NCBI GenBank assembly: GCA_013289615.1
Contig: JABCZO010000001.1
Location: 1-64,000 of the forward strand
Reading direction: 5' to 3'
Source of the DNA: Gammaproteobacteria bacterium
Lineage (GTDB): Bacteria > Pseudomonadota > Gammaproteobacteria > Steroidobacterales > Steroidobacteraceae
DNA length: 64,000 bases
Numbering within the stretch: the stretch's first letter is position 1; each line of letters opens with the position of its first letter. Position numbers and translations under genes: made by a program. Below are positions 34,757 to 44,271 of this stretch, one piece after another. The notes beneath the pieces were generated by a model. It made no database searches. It was not told where the DNA came from and worked only from the letters and a program-made list of their open reading frames with translations.

Positions 34757-35482
34757 ATGCTCTTCGACCTGCGACACAGCGCGTTTCGATCGCTGCGCGA
34801 CATCGGCCTGTTCCTGACCAGCGCGCGCAGCGATGCGCGGCTACTGCAGCTGCGGCAGCAGGCCGGCGCCCCGGGCGCCGCGTTCGATCGTCTTTATGCG
34901 GACGCGCCGCGCCACGATCCCTGGGCCGCTACCGAACCGCAATACCAATACCAGCGCCGCAAATACCAGGCACTGATCGGCCTGCTGCCGAAGCAGCCGT
35001 ACCGGCGGGCGCTCGACCTCGGTTGCGGCCTCGGCCTGTTCACCGAGCAACTGGCGCGCTACGCCGAGCAGGTGGTCGGCATCGACATCTCCGCGGTGGC
35101 GATCGGCTGCGCGGCCGACAGAACCCGCGCGTTGGCGAACGTTCAGATGCGCCAGGGCGATATCCTGGAGCTCGGCGCCGAGCTCGAGGGCGGATTCGAC
35201 CTGGTGGTCGTGGCCGACACTATTTATTACCTGCCACCGCCGATCGAGGACCTGTTACTCAAGCGGCTGGCGGCACAGATTTCAAGGCTGCTGATACCGG
35301 ACGGTGTGCTGCTGCTGGTCAATCACTACTTCCCGATGCCCAATGCGCAGACCAGGCTTACCCGGCGGATACATAGCGCTTTCCAGTGGTCACCGGCACT
35401 GACGCTGATAGCCGAATACAGGCGCGCCTTCTTTCTCGCCAGTGTACTCAGGCGCAGCAGCGCTCTGGAGCGCCCCGCCTGA
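34757..35482 (+). CDS. NodS-like SAM-dependent methyltransferase
   Basis: A 241-residue class I methyltransferase. The SAM-binding motif I is 'ALDLGCGLGLFTEQLA', followed by 'VVGIDIS' and the acidic 'QGDILE' segment; the post-motif 'LVVVADTIYYL' and the N-terminal 'YADAPRHDPW' region resemble the NodS/SAM-methyltransferase family. The target is unknown. It begins 51 bases after gbcA-fd in the same direction. It may be the last gene of the betaine operon or a separate unit; an N-methyltransferase of amines would fit the neighbourhood but is not shown. Confidence 0.75.
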   Translation: MLFDLRHSAFRSLRDIGLFLTSARSDARLLQLRQQAGAPGAAFDRLYADAPRHDPWAATEPQYQYQRRKYQALIGLLPKQPYRRALDLGCGLGLFTEQLARYAEQVVGIDISAVAIGCAADRTRALANVQMRQGDILELGAELEGGFDLVVVADTIYYLPPPIEDLLLKRLAAQISRLLIPDGVLLLVNHYFPMPNAQTRLTRRIHSAFQWSPALTLIAEYRRAFFLASVLRRSSALERPA

Positions 35483-35591
35483 TGCGGCACGCGGGTGGCC
35501 GCTGCCAGCCGGGCTCGAGACGTAGCGATGACGCTGCTATATCATCGGAGCGCGCCTTGCTCCCAGTCCTCCATGCGCGTAGAGGTGCGCC

Positions 35592-35858
35592 ATGACCAGC
35601 CGCTGTCATCACCTGGCCTTCGTGAAGACCGATCGACCAAACTCGCGCGGCTGCGAAGAGTGCCTCAAGATGGGCGATACCTGGGTACATCTGCGGCTGT
35701 GCCGCAGTTGCGGCCATGTGGGCTGTTGCGACGACTCGAAGAACCGGCACGCGACCAAGCACTATCACGCGACCGAACACCCGATCATCACGTCGATCGA
35801 GCCCGGTGAGAACTGGAGCTGGTGTTACGTCGATGAGCTGGTAATGGAGTTGAAGTGA
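35592..35858 (+). CDS. UBP-type zinc finger protein
   Basis: An 88-residue protein that is essentially one UBP-type (ZnF_UBP) zinc finger: CEEC, CRSCGHVGCCDDS, then HATKHYHATEHPII and a closing WCYVDE. Such fingers bind ubiquitin C-termini in eukaryotes; the bacterial role is unknown. The ATG has an AGAGGTG site upstream, and its TGA overlaps the GTG start of the next gene (GTGA), so it is translationally coupled to the cNMP/reductase-like fusion. This pairing is one I recall from other bacteria, and it suggests a redox-signalling partner. Confidence 0.88.
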   Translation: MTSRCHHLAFVKTDRPNSRGCEECLKMGDTWVHLRLCRSCGHVGCCDDSKNRHATKHYHATEHPIITSIEPGENWSWCYVDELVMELK

Positions 35859-37567
35859 CGCCGGAACCGACCAGCGACAATGAGCTGCTGCGCACGCGTC
35901 GCGGCCAGATGTTCCCTAAGCTCACGGCCGCCCAGATCGCGCGCCTCGAGCATCACGGTGAGCGCCGGCCGACGCACGCCGGTGAGATCCTGTTCGATAC
36001 CGGCGATCGACCGCGCAGCTTCTTCGTCGTCATCGAGGGCGATATCGAACTGCTGATCACGCGAAAGAGCGGCTATGAGCTGTTCAATACCCTGATACCC
36101 GGTGATTTCACCGGCGAACTGAATGCGCTGCGCGGCAGCGCCGGCGTGGTGCGCGCCCGCGCCGGCCATGACGGTACGCTGCTCGCCATCGACATCGAGC
36201 GACTGCGCACCATCGTGCAGACCGATGCGGAGCTGAGCGAATTGTTCATGCGGGCGTTCATTCTGCGCCGCATGGGACTGCTGTCCGAACCCAGCTGCGA
36301 CGTGGTGCTGGTCGGCTCGGGTCATTCCGCCGACACGCTGCGGCTGAGCGAATTCCTTACCCGTAATGCGGTCCCGTTCGCCACCCTCGACGTCAATACT
36401 GACGCCGACGCGCAGACGGTACTGGAACGCTTCCATGTGCCCGCCGAAGATGTACCGGTGGTCATATGCCGTGGCCAGCGGGTGCTTAAGAATCCGAGCA
36501 ACTTCGAAGTCGCGACCTGCCTCAGCGTCAATCCGCCGGTCGATGAATCCCAGGTACACGACCTGCTGATTGTGGGCGCCGGGCCGGCCGGGCTCGCAGC
36601 CGCGGTCTATGGCGCCTCCGAGGGGCTCGACGTGCGCCTGGTGGAAACCACCGCACCGGGCGGACAGGCCGGCACCAGCTCCAAGATCGAAAATTATCTG
36701 GGCTTTCCCACCGGCATTTCCGGGCTGGCGCTGGCCGGGCGCGCGCTGACACAGGCGCAGAAATTCGGCGCCACGCTCAGTGTCGCCTCGCAGGCGGTAG
36801 CACTGCACTGCCAGCGGCGGCCGTACGTGCTGGACCTGGCCGAAGGCGGATCCGTACGTGCCAACATCGTGCTGATTGCCAGCGGCGCGCAGTACCGGGC
36901 GCTGGAAATCGAAAACCTGTCGCGCTTCCTGGGCGCGGGCATCTATTACGCCGCCACCAACCTGGAAGCGAGGCTTTGCACCAACGAGGAGATCGTCATC
37001 GTCGGCGGCGGCAACTCGGCCGGCCAGGCCGCAGTCTTTCTGGCCGGGTTCTGCAACCAGGTTCATATCCTGGTGCGCTCCGATGGGCTGGCCGAGAGCA
37101 TGTCGCGCTACCTGATCCGCCGTATCGAGGAGAGCCCGAACATCACCGTGCACGCCCACACGCAGGTCGTTGCGCTCGAAGGCGAGCGCGAACTGCGCCG
37201 CATCACCTGGCGGCGCGGTACCGACGGGACCGAGGAACAGCACGAGATAGCCCATGTATTCCTGATGACCGGCGCAGTGCCAAACACGCGCTGGCTGAAG
37301 GGTTGCGTGGCGCTCGACGACCGCGGCTTTGTCAGGACCGGACCGGATCTGCGCCCGGAGGAGCTGTCGGCAGCAAACTGGCCGCTCGCTCGCCATCCTT
37401 ACCTGCTCGAGACCAATCTGCCCGGAGTGTTTGCGGCCGGCGATGTGCGCTGCGGGAGCGTCAAGCGCGTCGCCGCCGCCGTCGGTGAAGGCTCCAGCTG
37501 CGTGCAGTTCGTGCATCGTGCGCTACGCGAGCTGTCCGAGGCTGCGCAGCAGCCGGCACCCGCGTAG
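35855..37567 (+). CDS. Cyclic-nucleotide-binding / thioredoxin-reductase-like FAD oxidoreductase
   Basis: A 570-residue, three-part protein. An N-terminal cNMP-binding domain (about 20-125; 'FFVVIEGDIELLI', 'PGDFTGELNAL') is followed by a thioredoxin/glutaredoxin-like segment (about 150-225), then a thioredoxin-reductase-like module with 'LLIVGAGPAGLAAAVYGASEG', 'GGQAGTSSKIENYLGFP', 'IVIVGGGNSAGQAAVFL' and 'VFAAGDVRCGSVKRV'. The CATC-type redox pair of thioredoxin reductases is missing (YAATNLEARLC at that place), so disulfide transfer to thioredoxin by the usual route is unlikely. It may be a nucleotide- or NADPH-responsive flavoprotein switch. GTGA overlap with the UBP finger gene upstream. 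Confidence 0.85.
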   Translation: MTPEPTSDNELLRTRRGQMFPKLTAAQIARLEHHGERRPTHAGEILFDTGDRPRSFFVVIEGDIELLITRKSGYELFNTLIPGDFTGELNALRGSAGVVRARAGHDGTLLAIDIERLRTIVQTDAELSELFMRAFILRRMGLLSEPSCDVVLVGSGHSADTLRLSEFLTRNAVPFATLDVNTDADAQTVLERFHVPAEDVPVVICRGQRVLKNPSNFEVATCLSVNPPVDESQVHDLLIVGAGPAGLAAAVYGASEGLDVRLVETTAPGGQAGTSSKIENYLGFPTGISGLALAGRALTQAQKFGATLSVASQAVALHCQRRPYVLDLAEGGSVRANIVLIASGAQYRALEIENLSRFLGAGIYYAATNLEARLCTNEEIVIVGGGNSAGQAAVFLAGFCNQVHILVRSDGLAESMSRYLIRRIEESPNITVHAHTQVVALEGERELRRITWRRGTDGTEEQHEIAHVFLMTGAVPNTRWLKGCVALDDRGFVRTGPDLRPEELSAANWPLARHPYLLETNLPGVFAAGDVRCGSVKRVAAAVGEGSSCVQFVHRALRELSEAAQQPAPA

Positions 37568-37615
37568 TGGCGCAACCACGATAGTCTGAAATCGGCAGCT
37601 TGCAGGCCGCGGCCG

Positions 37616-39076
37616 TTGGGCAACAGGTACTTTCCGGTGATTTGGCGATGGCTGGCGTCGACGCCGCTGCTGGCGTTGGTGCTGGCGGCGGCACCCAACA
37701 TCGGCACGCCCGCATCGCCAGCTGACGAGCTGTCGATAAAACTGCAGCAGCAGCCCTGGACCGGCGACCTGGACGGCATGATCGAGCGGCGATTCATCCG
37801 CGTGCTGGTGCCCTATAGCCGTACCCTGTATTTCGTCGACCTCGGCGGCACGCAGCGCGGCATGAGCTACGACTTCATGCGCGCCTTCGAAGATGACTTC
37901 AATCGCAGGCTTGGACGCGGCAACCTCAACGTGCACGTGGTGTTCATTCCGGTGTCGCGTGCCCGGATACTGCCGCTGCTGATCGGCGGCCAGGGCGACG
38001 TGGCGGCCGCCAACCTGACGATTACACCGGAGCGCCGCAAAATTGTCGATTTCGCGACCCCGGCGGCACGCAACGTCAGCGAACTGATCGTTACCGGACC
38101 GGGCGCACCGCCGCTGGCGTCACTCGACGATCTCGCCGGCAAGGACATCTACGTCAGTCGTGCGACCAGCTACTACGAGAGCCTGCTGGCACTGAATCAG
38201 CAATTCAGCCAACGAGGCCTCAAGCCCATGCGGCTGCGCGAGGCGCCGGGCAACTTCGAGACCGAAGACATACTGGAAATGGCCAACGCCGGGCTGGTGA
38301 ACATCGTCGTCGCCGACGGCTACATCGCCAGGCTGTGGCGCCAGGTTTACCCTAACATCAGGGTACGCGAGGATCTGGTCGTGCATCAGAACGGCGACAT
38401 CGCCTTCGCCATTCGCAAGGACAGTCCGCAGCTCAAGGCGGCACTCGACGCCTTCACCCGCAGCCACGGCCAGGGCACGGAATTCGGCAACGTCACGCTG
38501 CAGAAATATCTGGGGCAGACGCGCTGGGTGCAGAATGCCACTTCAGATCAGGAGCTGAAGAAATTCGCTACGCTGGTTGGCCTGTTTCAGAAATACGGCC
38601 GCCAATACGACATCGACTGGCTACTGATGGCGGCTCAGGGCTACCAGGAATCACAGCTGGATCAGGGCCGGCATAGCGCTGCCGGCGCCATCGGCGTCAT
38701 GCAGGTGCTGCCGTCGACGGCCGACAAGTTGCAGGTCGGCGATATCACGCAGCTCGAGCCGAATATCCACGCCGGGGTGAAGTACATCCGCCAGATAGTC
38801 GACCAGTACTACAGCGGCGAGCCGATGGACGCGCTGAACAAGGTGCTGTTCGCCTTTGCCTCCTACAACGCGGGGCCTGCCAGGATCAGGTCGCTGCGTG
38901 CCGAAGCGCGCACCCTCGGCCTTGATCCAAACGTGTGGTTCGACAATGTCGAGCGCGTCGCAGCCTACCGCATCGGGCGCGAGACGGTGCAGTACGTCGC
39001 CAACATCTATAAGTACTACATCGCCTATACGCTGGTTCAGGACCAGGTGGAGCAGAGCCTGCAGAAGCAGCGCTGA
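37616..39076 (+). CDS. MltF-like lytic transglycosylase
   Basis: A 486-residue exported protein. After a hydrophobic N-terminal segment (WRWLASTPLLALVLAAAP) come an SBP_bac_3-like domain (about 60-300) and a C-terminal SLT domain with catalytic Glu in 'MAAQGYQESQLD', 'GAIGVMQVLPSTA' and 'ASYNAGPARI'. MltF-type enzymes cleave murein in the periplasm under control of the binding-protein domain. The track start is TTG; GTG at 37637 is an alternative and both leave the signal region intact. The length agrees with MltF (about 500). It stands alone after the cNMP/reductase gene. Confidence 0.9.
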   Translation: MGNRYFPVIWRWLASTPLLALVLAAAPNIGTPASPADELSIKLQQQPWTGDLDGMIERRFIRVLVPYSRTLYFVDLGGTQRGMSYDFMRAFEDDFNRRLGRGNLNVHVVFIPVSRARILPLLIGGQGDVAAANLTITPERRKIVDFATPAARNVSELIVTGPGAPPLASLDDLAGKDIYVSRATSYYESLLALNQQFSQRGLKPMRLREAPGNFETEDILEMANAGLVNIVVADGYIARLWRQVYPNIRVREDLVVHQNGDIAFAIRKDSPQLKAALDAFTRSHGQGTEFGNVTLQKYLGQTRWVQNATSDQELKKFATLVGLFQKYGRQYDIDWLLMAAQGYQESQLDQGRHSAAGAIGVMQVLPSTADKLQVGDITQLEPNIHAGVKYIRQIVDQYYSGEPMDALNKVLFAFASYNAGPARIRSLRAEARTLGLDPNVWFDNVERVAAYRIGRETVQYVANIYKYYIAYTLVQDQVEQSLQKQR

Positions 39077-39092
39077 GGCGAGCCGCTGCGCT

Positions 39093-40082
39093 CTAGCGTT
39101 TGGCGGCAGCGCCAAAATTCCGATCGGCGACCAGGCACAGGATTTCGAACATGATGGTCGCGCCCACCAGCGCGGTATTGCCGGTCTGATCGTACGGTGG
39201 CGCCACCTCGACCACGTCGCCGCCGATCAGATTCAAACCGCGCAATCCGCGCAGCAGCCGCTGCGCTTCCAGCGTGGTGATGCCGCCGATCTCAGGGGTC
39301 CCGGTTCCAGGTGCATACACCGGATCGAGTCCGTCCACGTCGAACGAGATATAGGTGCGGCCGTCGCCGACCACCCTGCGCGCTTCCTCGATCACCCGGT
39401 CGACCCCGAGCTCGGTGAACTCCTCGATGAAGACCACGCGCATGCCATGGGATTTGGAAAACTCGATGCCATCCATGAAGTTCTGGCCACCGCGAATGCC
39501 GATCTGGATGGTGCGCATTGGGTCCAGCACGCCCGCCTCCACCGCCAGCCGAAATGGGGCTCCGTGTGTGAACTTGGAGCCGAAGAACTCGCCCCAGGTG
39601 TCGCAGTGGGCGTCGATGTGCACCATGCCAACCGGCGCATCGGCTCCGATCGCCTTGAAAATCGGGTAGGTGATCGAATGATCGCCGCCGGCACTGATCG
39701 GCAGCACGCCGGCGGCATGCAGCTTGCGATAGAAGGCCTCGATCTCCTCGACCTGCTTTTCCAGGTCGTAGCGGTGAGACAGCCGCACGTCGCCGATATC
39801 GGCGATCCGGCACAGTTCGTACGGGTTGATGCCGAGCCCCAGATTGAACGAGCGCATTAGGCTTGATGCATTGCGTATCTCGCGCGGGCCGTGCCGGGCT
39901 CCCGGTCGATTGGTCACTCCCAGGTCGGTCGGCACGCCAATCAGGCCAATGTCCACATTGTCGAGTGTGGCCGCCATCGGTGCGCGCATGAAGGTCGCGA
40001 TCTCGGTATACCGCGGCTCCGTCATCGGGTTATAGGTACCCCCGCCCACGGGCCCCGGTTTGGTGTAGCTATCGCGGTTCAC
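39093..40082 (-). CDS. Agmatinase/guanidino-ureohydrolase family enzyme
   Basis: A 329-residue ureohydrolase with the binuclear Mn motifs 'SAGGDHSITYP', 'MVHIDAHCDTWGE' and 'SFDVDGLDPVYAPGTGTPEIGG'. Members release urea from agmatine, guanidinobutyrate, guanidinopropionate or arginine; the size and the long N-terminal part fit the guanidinobutyrase/guanidinopropionase branch as well as agmatinase, so the substrate is left open. The start is GTG, and ATG at codon 20 (MTEPRY) is possible. It lies 36 bases after a sodium:solute symporter on the same strand, which probably supplies its substrate. Confidence 0.85.
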   Translation of the reverse strand: MNRDSYTKPGPVGGGTYNPMTEPRYTEIATFMRAPMAATLDNVDIGLIGVPTDLGVTNRPGARHGPREIRNASSLMRSFNLGLGINPYELCRIADIGDVRLSHRYDLEKQVEEIEAFYRKLHAAGVLPISAGGDHSITYPIFKAIGADAPVGMVHIDAHCDTWGEFFGSKFTHGAPFRLAVEAGVLDPMRTIQIGIRGGQNFMDGIEFSKSHGMRVVFIEEFTELGVDRVIEEARRVVGDGRTYISFDVDGLDPVYAPGTGTPEIGGITTLEAQRLLRGLRGLNLIGGDVVEVAPPYDQTGNTALVGATIMFEILCLVADRNFGAAAKR

Positions 40083-40118
40083 GGGCTTATTCTATCGCAG
40101 GCCGCCGGCAGCGGCAGC

Positions 40119-41498
40119 TTATGCCGCGCGCGCCGCCGACGAGCCGAAACCAAGGCTGACGGCCACGTACACCAGCAGGCTGGCGCCAAGACCAACGCCG
40201 ATCGGCAGATCGGAATCGATGCCGTCCACGGCCAGCAGCACGGCGACCAGGGTTCCACCCACGGCGATCGACGCCAGTGCCCCCGCGGCGGTACCGCGCC
40301 GCCACAGCATCGATCCGATGACCGGCACCAACAGGCCGCCCACGAGAAAATCATAGGCCACGGTCAGTGCGGCGATCACGTCGTGCATCAGGCACGAGAG
40401 CAGCGTCATGACGATGCCAAGCGCCAGCGTCACGGCGCGGCTCTGCGATATCGAACCGGCGTTGAGTGCGCCGCGCAGTGGCAGATAGATATCCTCCAGC
40501 AGCACCGTGGACGCGGCCAGCAGGCAGGCGCTTGCGGTAGACATGATGGCCGCAAGCGCGGCGGCGAGCACCAGGCCGCGCAGCCCGACCGGCAGCACCG
40601 CCTCGACGATCTGCGCGAACGCCGAATCGGCATCGGCCAGCGGCGGCAGGAACACCCGGCCCGCTGTCCCGATCACCGCGCCTGCCAGCGCATAACACAG
40701 GCAATAGACACCGACGACAATGCCGCCGTTTCGCGCCACCTTGACGCTGCGCGCGGTAAAGACGCGCTGCCAGACATCCTGGCCGATGATGATCCCGAAG
40801 AAGTAGAGCGCGAAGAATGACAGGATTTTGCCCGTGCCGATGTGGGTGAGCGAGAACCATTCGGCGGGCAGCCGGGCGTGCATCGCCGCCAGGCCGCCGG
40901 CGCGCAGGATGGCGCCAGGCAGCAGGATGAAAAGTATGCCGACGGTCTTGATGACAAACTGAATGATATCCGTCAGGGTCAGCGACCACATGCCGCCGAG
41001 CACCGAATAGGCCACCATCACGGCGCTGCTGATAAAAATCGCTGCGGTACGTGGAACCCCGACGATCACCTCCATCACCGAACCCACCGCAATGGTCGCG
41101 GTGACGCTGACCATCAGGTCATAGGCGACCATGACCACACCGCCCACGATCCGTGCCGACGGGCTATAGCGCCGCTGCAGCAGTTCGGGGACGGTGTACA
41201 GCTTGAGCCCGAGGATCCGCTCGACGAATACGACACTGAGCACGATGATCCCCAGGCCGAGCATGAATACCAGCCACATGCCGGAAATGCCGTATTGATA
41301 GCCGAGCTTGACGCCCCCGACGGTCGATCCTCCGCCCAGGACAATGGCCGCCAGTGTGCCGGAGTACAGCCATGGCCCCACCGAGCGGCCGGCAACCAGG
41401 AATTCATCCTGCGTGGTGGCCTTGCGGCGCGCCCAGAATCCAGCCGCCAGAATCCCAACCATGTACGCGACAACGATGAGTAGATCGAGCTTGGCCAT
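40119..41498 (-). CDS. Sodium:solute symporter family transporter
   Basis: A 459-residue membrane protein (track frame 466) of the SSS family with about 13 hydrophobic segments. It shows the 'RRKATTQDEFLVAGRSVGPW' loop after TM1, 'GGGSTVGGVKLGY' and 'SVLGGMWSLTLTDIIQFVIK', all typical of this family. ATG 41498 is chosen over 41519 because it has GGAG 4 nt upstream and starts just before the first membrane helix. With the ureohydrolase downstream it may import a guanidino compound. It is divergent from the acylase gene over a very short shared promoter. Confidence 0.88.
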   Translation of the reverse strand: MAKLDLLIVVAYMVGILAAGFWARRKATTQDEFLVAGRSVGPWLYSGTLAAIVLGGGSTVGGVKLGYQYGISGMWLVFMLGLGIIVLSVVFVERILGLKLYTVPELLQRRYSPSARIVGGVVMVAYDLMVSVTATIAVGSVMEVIVGVPRTAAIFISSAVMVAYSVLGGMWSLTLTDIIQFVIKTVGILFILLPGAILRAGGLAAMHARLPAEWFSLTHIGTGKILSFFALYFFGIIIGQDVWQRVFTARSVKVARNGGIVVGVYCLCYALAGAVIGTAGRVFLPPLADADSAFAQIVEAVLPVGLRGLVLAAALAAIMSTASACLLAASTVLLEDIYLPLRGALNAGSISQSRAVTLALGIVMTLLSCLMHDVIAALTVAYDFLVGGLLVPVIGSMLWRRGTAAGALASIAVGGTLVAVLLAVDGIDSDLPIGVGLGASLLVYVAVSLGFGSSAARAA

Positions 41499-41569
41499 CG
41501 TGCTCCGCCAAGATTCCATGTCGGGCGATCATGCCACAGAGTCTGAGCGCAGGACCTATACTGGCCTGC

Positions 41570-43672
41570 ATGCCGCGCATCGCCACCGCGCTCCTCGCCG
41601 TCGTCATCTGCGCCTGCGGCAACGCCCGTGCCGCCGCCTATCGACCCACACATGGCTCGGAGATCCTCTGGGATCGTTACGGCGTGGCTCACGTCTACGG
41701 CAAATCCGTCAACGACCTGTTCTATGGCTTCGGCTGGGCGCAGGCGCACAGTCACGGCGACATCCTTGCACGGCTGTACGCGCAGGCACGCGGGCGGGCC
41801 GCCGAATACTATGGAGCGGATGAGCTGAAGAATGACCGCTGGATGGTGATCAACGACGTCCCGGGCCGCGCGCGGCAGTGGTTGACGCAGCAGTCTCCCG
41901 CATTTCGCGCCAAGCTGCAGGCCTTCGCCGCCGGCATCAACGCCTATGCGGCGGCCCATCCCGAGGCGCTCTCGGCGCAGGCACGCCGAGTGTTCCCGGT
42001 CAGCGCGGGCGATGTGATCGCGCATCAGCAGCGCCTGTTCCAGTTCGTCTACGCCGCACCGGCGGATGTCGTCGAGCACCTGCCCGCGGATGCGCCGCCG
42101 CCCTCGGCCGAGCCGCCGGGCAGCAATGGCTGGGCGATCGCGCCGAGCCGATCCGACAGCGGCCGCGCCATGCTGCTGATGAATCCACACCTGTACTGGA
42201 CGCCAGGCTGGCCCACCTATTACGAAATCCAGCTCACTGCTCCGGGGGTCGATCTATACGGCGCCACACAGGTCGGCCTGCCGGTGCTGCGATTCGTGTT
42301 CAGCGATTATCTCGGCTTCACCCACACCGTCAATGGCGCCGACGCGGTCACGTTCTATCGTATTACGATGGCGCCCGGCGGCTACCGCTTCGACGGCAAG
42401 CTGTTGCCGTTCCAGACACGAAGCCAGGTTCTGAAGATCCGCCAGCCCGACGGATCATTCACGACCGAGACCGTGTCGGTTCGCGCCACGGTGCACGGAC
42501 CGGTCGTGGCGCAACGCGACGGGGCGCCGATCGCGATGCGGGTGGCCGGCCTGGATCGCCCGTATGCGCTGGAGCAGTACTGGAACATGGCGAACGCGCA
42601 CGACTTTGCCGCCTTCCAGGCGGCACTTGCGCGCGTCCAGGTGCCGACCTTCAATGTCGTTTATGCTGACCGCGACGGGCACATCGAGTACCTCTACAAC
42701 GGCCTGGTGCCGCGTCACGCGTTTGGCAACCTGCACTACTGGTCGAGCATCGTTCCGGGCGACAGGTCGACGACGCTGTGGCGCGACTATCTGCGTTACG
42801 ACGAACTGCCCAAGCTCATCGATCCGGCGGGTGGCACGGTCGAGAATTCCAACGATCCGCCATGGGACGCCGCGTGGCCGCAGTCGCTCGATCCGGCGCC
42901 TTACGCCGCCGCCATCCCGGCTGATGCCGTCAATCTGCGCATGGCGCGCGGCATTCGCATGCTATCGGAGATATCGACCATCAGTTTTGAGCAGCTAGGG
43001 CAGATGAAGTGGTCGCACCGCTGCGAACTGGCGGACCGCATCCTGCCTGACCTGCTGGAGGCAAGCGCGCGCTACGGTGACGACAGTGCAAAGCATGCGG
43101 CCGAGGTACTCGCACACTGGGATCGCTCGACCGATGCCGACAGCCGCGGTGCGCTGCTGTTTCTGGACTGGGCCGATCAGCCCGGGGCGGTGAGCGGCTA
43201 TTCCGGACACGGGTTCGCGCGCCCTCTCAACCTGCAGTTGCCACTGACCACGCCGGCGGGACTGGCCGATCCGCAAGCGGCGGTGCGCGCGCTCGAGGCC
43301 GCCGCGCGCGATATGCTCAGCAACTTTGGCGCTCTGGATATGCCCTGGGGTCAGGTGATGCGCCTTAGAATCGGTAGCGTCGATCTGCCCGCCAGTGGCG
43401 GACCGGGACGGCTGGGCGTGTTCGATGTGATCGACTATGGACCGCTTGCGAATGGAACGCGTGCCGCCAACTTCGGCGCAAGCTTCATCGCCCTGGTCAG
43501 CTTTGATCGACCCGCGCACGCTAAAGTGCTGCTGTCGTATGGCGCCAGCTCGCAGCCGGGCTCGCCGCATAACATCGACCAACTGCCACTTCTCGCGCAG
43601 GGCAAGTTGCGCGACGCCTGGAGGACGCGCGAGGCGGTCGAGGCCAACCTGGAAAGTCGCGACCGGTTCTAG
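41570..43672 (+). CDS. Penicillin acylase family (PvdQ/acyl-homoserine-lactone-acylase-like) enzyme
   Basis: A 700-residue exported Ntn-hydrolase; the track frame opens at 41531, but ATG 41570 directly starts a signal peptide (MPRIATALLAVVICACGNARAAA). The mature alpha part begins 'EILWDRYGVAHVYGKSV'; autocleavage would occur before the Ser of 'PGSNGWAIAPSRS', the nucleophile motif. The beta part has 'PGVDLYGATQVGLPVLRF' and 'HTVNGADAVTFYRIT'. Family members hydrolyse amides: penicillins, acyl-homoserine lactones or, for PvdQ, pyoverdine precursor. No quorum-sensing or siderophore gene is adjacent, so the substrate is unknown. Confidence 0.88.
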   Translation: MPRIATALLAVVICACGNARAAAYRPTHGSEILWDRYGVAHVYGKSVNDLFYGFGWAQAHSHGDILARLYAQARGRAAEYYGADELKNDRWMVINDVPGRARQWLTQQSPAFRAKLQAFAAGINAYAAAHPEALSAQARRVFPVSAGDVIAHQQRLFQFVYAAPADVVEHLPADAPPPSAEPPGSNGWAIAPSRSDSGRAMLLMNPHLYWTPGWPTYYEIQLTAPGVDLYGATQVGLPVLRFVFSDYLGFTHTVNGADAVTFYRITMAPGGYRFDGKLLPFQTRSQVLKIRQPDGSFTTETVSVRATVHGPVVAQRDGAPIAMRVAGLDRPYALEQYWNMANAHDFAAFQAALARVQVPTFNVVYADRDGHIEYLYNGLVPRHAFGNLHYWSSIVPGDRSTTLWRDYLRYDELPKLIDPAGGTVENSNDPPWDAAWPQSLDPAPYAAAIPADAVNLRMARGIRMLSEISTISFEQLGQMKWSHRCELADRILPDLLEASARYGDDSAKHAAEVLAHWDRSTDADSRGALLFLDWADQPGAVSGYSGHGFARPLNLQLPLTTPAGLADPQAAVRALEAAARDMLSNFGALDMPWGQVMRLRIGSVDLPASGGPGRLGVFDVIDYGPLANGTRAANFGASFIALVSFDRPAHAKVLLSYGASSQPGSPHNIDQLPLLAQGKLRDAWRTREAVEANLESRDRF

Positions 43673-43692
43673 CCGCCGGAAGGGCCAATCGC

Positions 43693-44244
43693 ATGAATCT
43701 GTGGCTTCGCCTGCTGTGGCTGGCGCTGTTTCGCAACCGGCGACGGGTGGATTTACTCGCCGCCACCCGGGTGCATCTGCGGGTGTGGCCCAACGACCTC
43801 GACCTGTACCGCCACGTGAATAACGGCCGCTATCTAACGCTCGCCGATCTCGGCCGCATCGACTGGTTCCTGCGCACCGGGGTCATGCAGCTCGCGCGGC
43901 AGCGGAACGTCCGCCCGATTATTGGCGATGCGATGGCGAAGTTCCGGCGCGACCTGCGCCTGTTCCAGTCGTTCGATATCCATTCGCGACTGCTCGGTTG
44001 GGACCAGCGCTGGATGTTTCTGGAACACCGCTTCGTGCGCGACGGCCGTGTCGTCGGCGTGGTAGCCATTCGCGGATTATTCCAAGGCCCGCGCGGCGCG
44101 CTCAGTCCCGGCGATTTCCTGGGCGCGCTGGGTGCGCCGGCGCTGTCGCCCGCGCTGCCCGAGTGGCTGCTGACATGGCATCGGGCCAACGAGCAGCTGA
44201 GCGCGACGCTGCGTTCGGAAGAAGTCGACACCAGCACCGGGTAA
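43693..44244 (+). CDS. Hotdog-fold thioesterase family protein
   Basis: A 183-residue protein of the 4HBT/THEM6-like group. A short hydrophobic, basic N-terminus (LWLRLLWLALFRNRRR) suggests membrane association. The core has 'WPNDLDLYRHVNNGRYLTLADLGRIDWF', whose 'DLYRHVNN' is the catalytic-site segment of acyl-CoA thioesterases in this fold. It would hydrolyse an acyl thioester; the substrate is unknown. It lies 20 bases after the acylase in the same direction and may be co-transcribed. It ends 27 bases before the antisense alpha-2-macroglobulin remnant. Confidence 0.8.
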   Translation: MNLWLRLLWLALFRNRRRVDLLAATRVHLRVWPNDLDLYRHVNNGRYLTLADLGRIDWFLRTGVMQLARQRNVRPIIGDAMAKFRRDLRLFQSFDIHSRLLGWDQRWMFLEHRFVRDGRVVGVVAIRGLFQGPRGALSPGDFLGALGAPALSPALPEWLLTWHRANEQLSATLRSEEVDTSTG

Positions 44245-44271
44245 GGCCGCGCGCCGCGCCCGGCCGAGGCG

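Noticed and set aside
35825-37516. 563-codon minus-strand frame opposite the cNMP/reductase gene
   Set aside because: No recognisable domain; the plus strand encodes an intact, conserved protein.
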